Assembly (NCBI GenBank): GCA_023525975.1
Contig: CM042034.1
Span: forward strand, 6,703,501 to 6,767,500
Source: Smallanthus sonchifolius
Taxonomy: Eukaryota > Streptophyta > Magnoliopsida > Asterales > Asteraceae
Direction of reading: 5' to 3'
DNA length: 64,000 bases
This document shows, in pieces, positions 61,713 through 64,000 of the stretch. Both the position numbers and the translations under genes were made by a program. Positions within the stretch are counted from its first letter, which is position 1; every line of letters starts with the position of its first letter. The notes beneath the pieces were generated by a model. The model saw nothing but the letters and a program-made list of their open reading frames with translations, searched no databases and had not been told where the DNA came from.

Positions 61713-62749
61713 TAAACATCGGAAATTATAATTTATAGTTTGATAAGAAACTGTTAGTTTCTTACCGATGTAAATTTCATCTTGAAACCAATAAGTTGCT
61801 TGTTTGTAAATGTTTCGATTTGCATGAATATTTTTTTTCTTTATTCTCTTCAAATAATATTTACAAAGTACGTCTAATGTAAATTGTAATATAAAAAATA
61901 TAATTTTAATTTCTTTTAACAAAGTTAAATTTAATATTACATGTTTAATCGATTGTTAATTACTTGTATTGTTCTTAGGTGCAAATGTGCAATGAAGAAA
62001 TTTATGGATTTGATGCCCATTGAATTGTTCTTTCCAAAGTTTGGCCATGTCATTTGAGCCAACTATTTGCCTATCTAGAAACAACTTGGTCAAGAGCCAC
62101 ATATAACAATGAAACCAAATGGAATGTGATGGCTGTTTTTTTATATTAATTGTAATAATCAGTCTTGTAATAGGTATTTAATGTTTGATTAAGAATTTAT
62201 ATTTAATAAATTGAAATTATTGTTTGTGGTAATTCATATGTTTCATATGGATTCGAGTAGTACTTTCATAATATTATAAAAATTTTATTGATGTAAGTGA
62301 TGTGAATATACTAAAATTGTGCAGAGATTATAATCATTAAGGATTTAATACTGGAAGATTAAAGTTCGTGAATATGTTGATGGATAACCCCCAACCCAAG
62401 TAAAGTAAAATCAAGAATATTTTTATGAGATCATGTGAGTATCACTATCGTATTAAAATAAATTGATGAACTCTCAAAAATTCAATCCGGTATTTAAAAG
62501 GAAAACAAGAACGGCTATGAGAGATTATGTTCTGAAAACTGTATACCAGAAATAGACCAAAAATTTGCTTTATAGTTGGAGAATCATCAAAACGTTTGTT
62601 GAAATCTGAAAAAGTATATCATTTGGCGGTTAAAACCATTGGTCGTTACTCCGCTTATATCATCAGTAACTCTATCAGCATAAAAACATTTAGCACGAAC
62701 TCATTCATCAATAACTTAGTTACTATTGATGATTGATCCATCTACCACG
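61713..62749. other. AT-rich intergenic DNA
   Basis: No gene or complete repeat recognised. The last 100 bp may be decayed copia sequence. Confidence 0.45.
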
Positions 62750-63330
62750 GATTGTTTCTTAATCAGAAATCCCCTTTGGATCTCACCGCCTTCTCTGATT
62801 TGGATTGGGCCTTGGAGTGGGATATCAAATGGCGGTCGGTCCACGACTGCTTATATTATGTATCTTGGGAAACATTATATCTTGACACTCGACGTAACAA
62901 AAATTTGTCTCCCACTCTTCAATGTAAGCCGAGTACAAGGCCCTGGCGGAAATTTCTTGGATTCAAAGTCTCCTAACCGAACTTGGCTTACCACTTAAAG
63001 ATCCACTAAAGCTTCGCTGTGTGATAACATAAGTGCCACGTATCTTTGTGCAAACCTCGTCTATCATTCTCGGATGATGAAATGCTACCACTTTGTTCAG
63101 GAGAAAGTAGCAGCTAACGATTTAAAAAGTTCTAAATATTAATTCCATTGATCAACTTTGCTGATATTTAACCAAACCGCTATCTCGAGCTCCATTTCCT
63201 GATATTTAACCAAACCGCTATCTCGAGCTCCATTTCTCCGGATTCGATCCAAGATTGGAGTCTATGACGGATTCTCCATCTTGCGGGGGCATATCAAGGA
63301 TATACCAATCCAACACAATCAAGAAAGTCA
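62750..63330 (+). pseudogene. Ty1-copia RNase H/C-terminal remnant
   Basis: Reading across frames: SPLDLTAFSDLDWALEWDIK, a degraded CLYYVSW (WSSK region), TRPW-x-KFLGFKVS, then LWC-like and YLCANLVYHSRM (about 63040-63080), HFVQEKVAANDL (about 63090-63127), a QLADI-like piece and RF-like end. This is the RNase H and C-terminus of a copia pol. Several frameshifts and stops. A 37-bp tandem duplication (63160-63232) lies near the end. Confidence 0.75.
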
Positions 63331-63336
63331 ACAATC

Positions 63337-63444
63337 AAATAATATTTAAATTTATTCAGATCATGAGATGTATCTCATATTCTTAGTCAAGATCTATTGT
63401 GTATTTTCCTATCATCTCCTGTAATAATATTTAAATTTATTCAG
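63337..63444. repeat. Direct repeat between the two copia remnants
   Basis: AATAATATTTAAATTTATTC and the next few bases occur at 63337 and again at 63422, about 85 bp apart. They may be LTR remnants or a junction duplication. Confidence 0.6.
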
Positions 63445-64000
63445 ATAATCAGTTGTAGTTTACATAACTCAACCACGGGGCTATGTTGATCCGCAACACC
63501 TAAATCACATTTGTAAGCTTCAAAAATCCTTATACGTGCTTGGTAAATTGCCTTGACCTCCTTTTTACTTGAATTCAGTTTCTGCAAATCCTTGGCAGAT
63601 GCTTCCTTATTTATTTACAACCACAATGGGATCACGTGTCACCACTCCTCTAAATGTCGCTGAAACTGTTTCTCATGCATGCCTCTCCCAAAACTGATCC
63701 TACTCCCTATCGCAACTTGGTGGGTTCTCTCTAATGCATGCCCCATCCCAAAACCATTAGCAAGCCTTAAAGCGTCTCCATTATCTTAAAGGTACCATCT
63801 ACCACGCTCAATCGGAAATCCCCTTTGGGTCTCACCGCATTCGGATTGGGGTGGTATATCAAATGGTGCTCGGTCCACGACTACTTATATTATGTATCTT
63901 GGGGAACATTATATCTTGATGCTCGACGAGACATCTATCTCCCACTTCAACGTTAGCCGAGTGCAAGGCCCTAGCAAATGCAATTTTTTTGGCTTCAAAG
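63421..64000 (+). pseudogene. Second copia remnant (RT to RNase H), cut by window end
   Basis: YVDPQHLNHICKLQKSLYVL (about 63490-63550) is the copia 'P-x-x-VCKL-x-KSLYGLKQ' RT motif. It is followed by SVSANPWQMLPYLFTTTMGS, a Q-ALKR-LHYLKGTIYH-like stretch (about 63760-63800), and a region parallel to the preceding copy (SVHDYLYYVSWGTLYLDAR, about 63860-63928). It has many lesions. Phrases such as cggtccacgactacttatat and tatgtatcttggg are shared with 62838-62870, so the two copies are related. Confidence 0.75.

Overview
This window looks like nuclear DNA of a eudicot plant, AT-rich and loaded with transposons. The three intact genes have plant-specific families or plant-type exon layouts: SOSEKI, a Tify-domain-binding-domain protein, and a RABE1/Rab8 GTPase. 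The repeat styles (Helitrons with short 3' hairpins, PIF/Harbinger copies, long-TIR Mutator MITEs, an endogenous caulimovirid) remind me of Asteraceae, but that is inference and I could not test it.

Layout. 1-2.3 kb: a GC-skewed TIR element cut by the window edge, then a LINE remnant. 3.3-13 kb: SINEs, a hAT element with an 8-bp target duplication, Helitron 3' ends, two abutting Ty1-copia 3' remnants and a decayed transposase-like block. 14.7-16.7 kb: a Harbinger transposase remnant and a Pack-MULE carrying a broken host gene. 17.1-18.6 kb: the SOSEKI gene. 19-24.1 kb: a palindromic MULE MITE, a second Harbinger remnant, and a 2.8-kb element with repeated subterminal motifs that holds a degenerate GC-rich two-exon gene. 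24.7-26.3 kb: a 5'-truncated LINE. 27-31.6 kb: a patchwork of local duplications and pieces of borealin-like, fructokinase and lipoxygenase genes, ending at a Helitron 3' terminus. 34-43 kb: nested TIR elements sitting in (TA)n tracts, a small Helitron, and an endogenous pararetrovirus fragment. 45.6-52.7 kb: a small candidate gene and a Helitron-associated chimera (Pif1-like helicase tail plus C2, DUF676 and cytosolic GAPDH gene pieces) with further small Helitrons. 53.5-60.5 kb: two intact genes in tail-to-tail order. 61-64 kb: a partial hAT copy and two copia remnants in a row.

Only three loci look like functional genes. SOSEKI proteins are cortical polarity factors with a DIX-like domain. 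RABE1 GTPases act in post-Golgi exocytic traffic. The TDBD protein is probably nuclear. They do not form a pathway; they are islands in repeat DNA. The most interesting material is the transposon biology: gene capture by Helitrons and a MULE at three places, a family of TIR elements with G-rich telomere-like cores, and a DNA-transposon-like element encoding a protein resembling the ATHILA ORF-1 domain. Exon boundaries were placed by eye from frame continuity and GT/AG sites.
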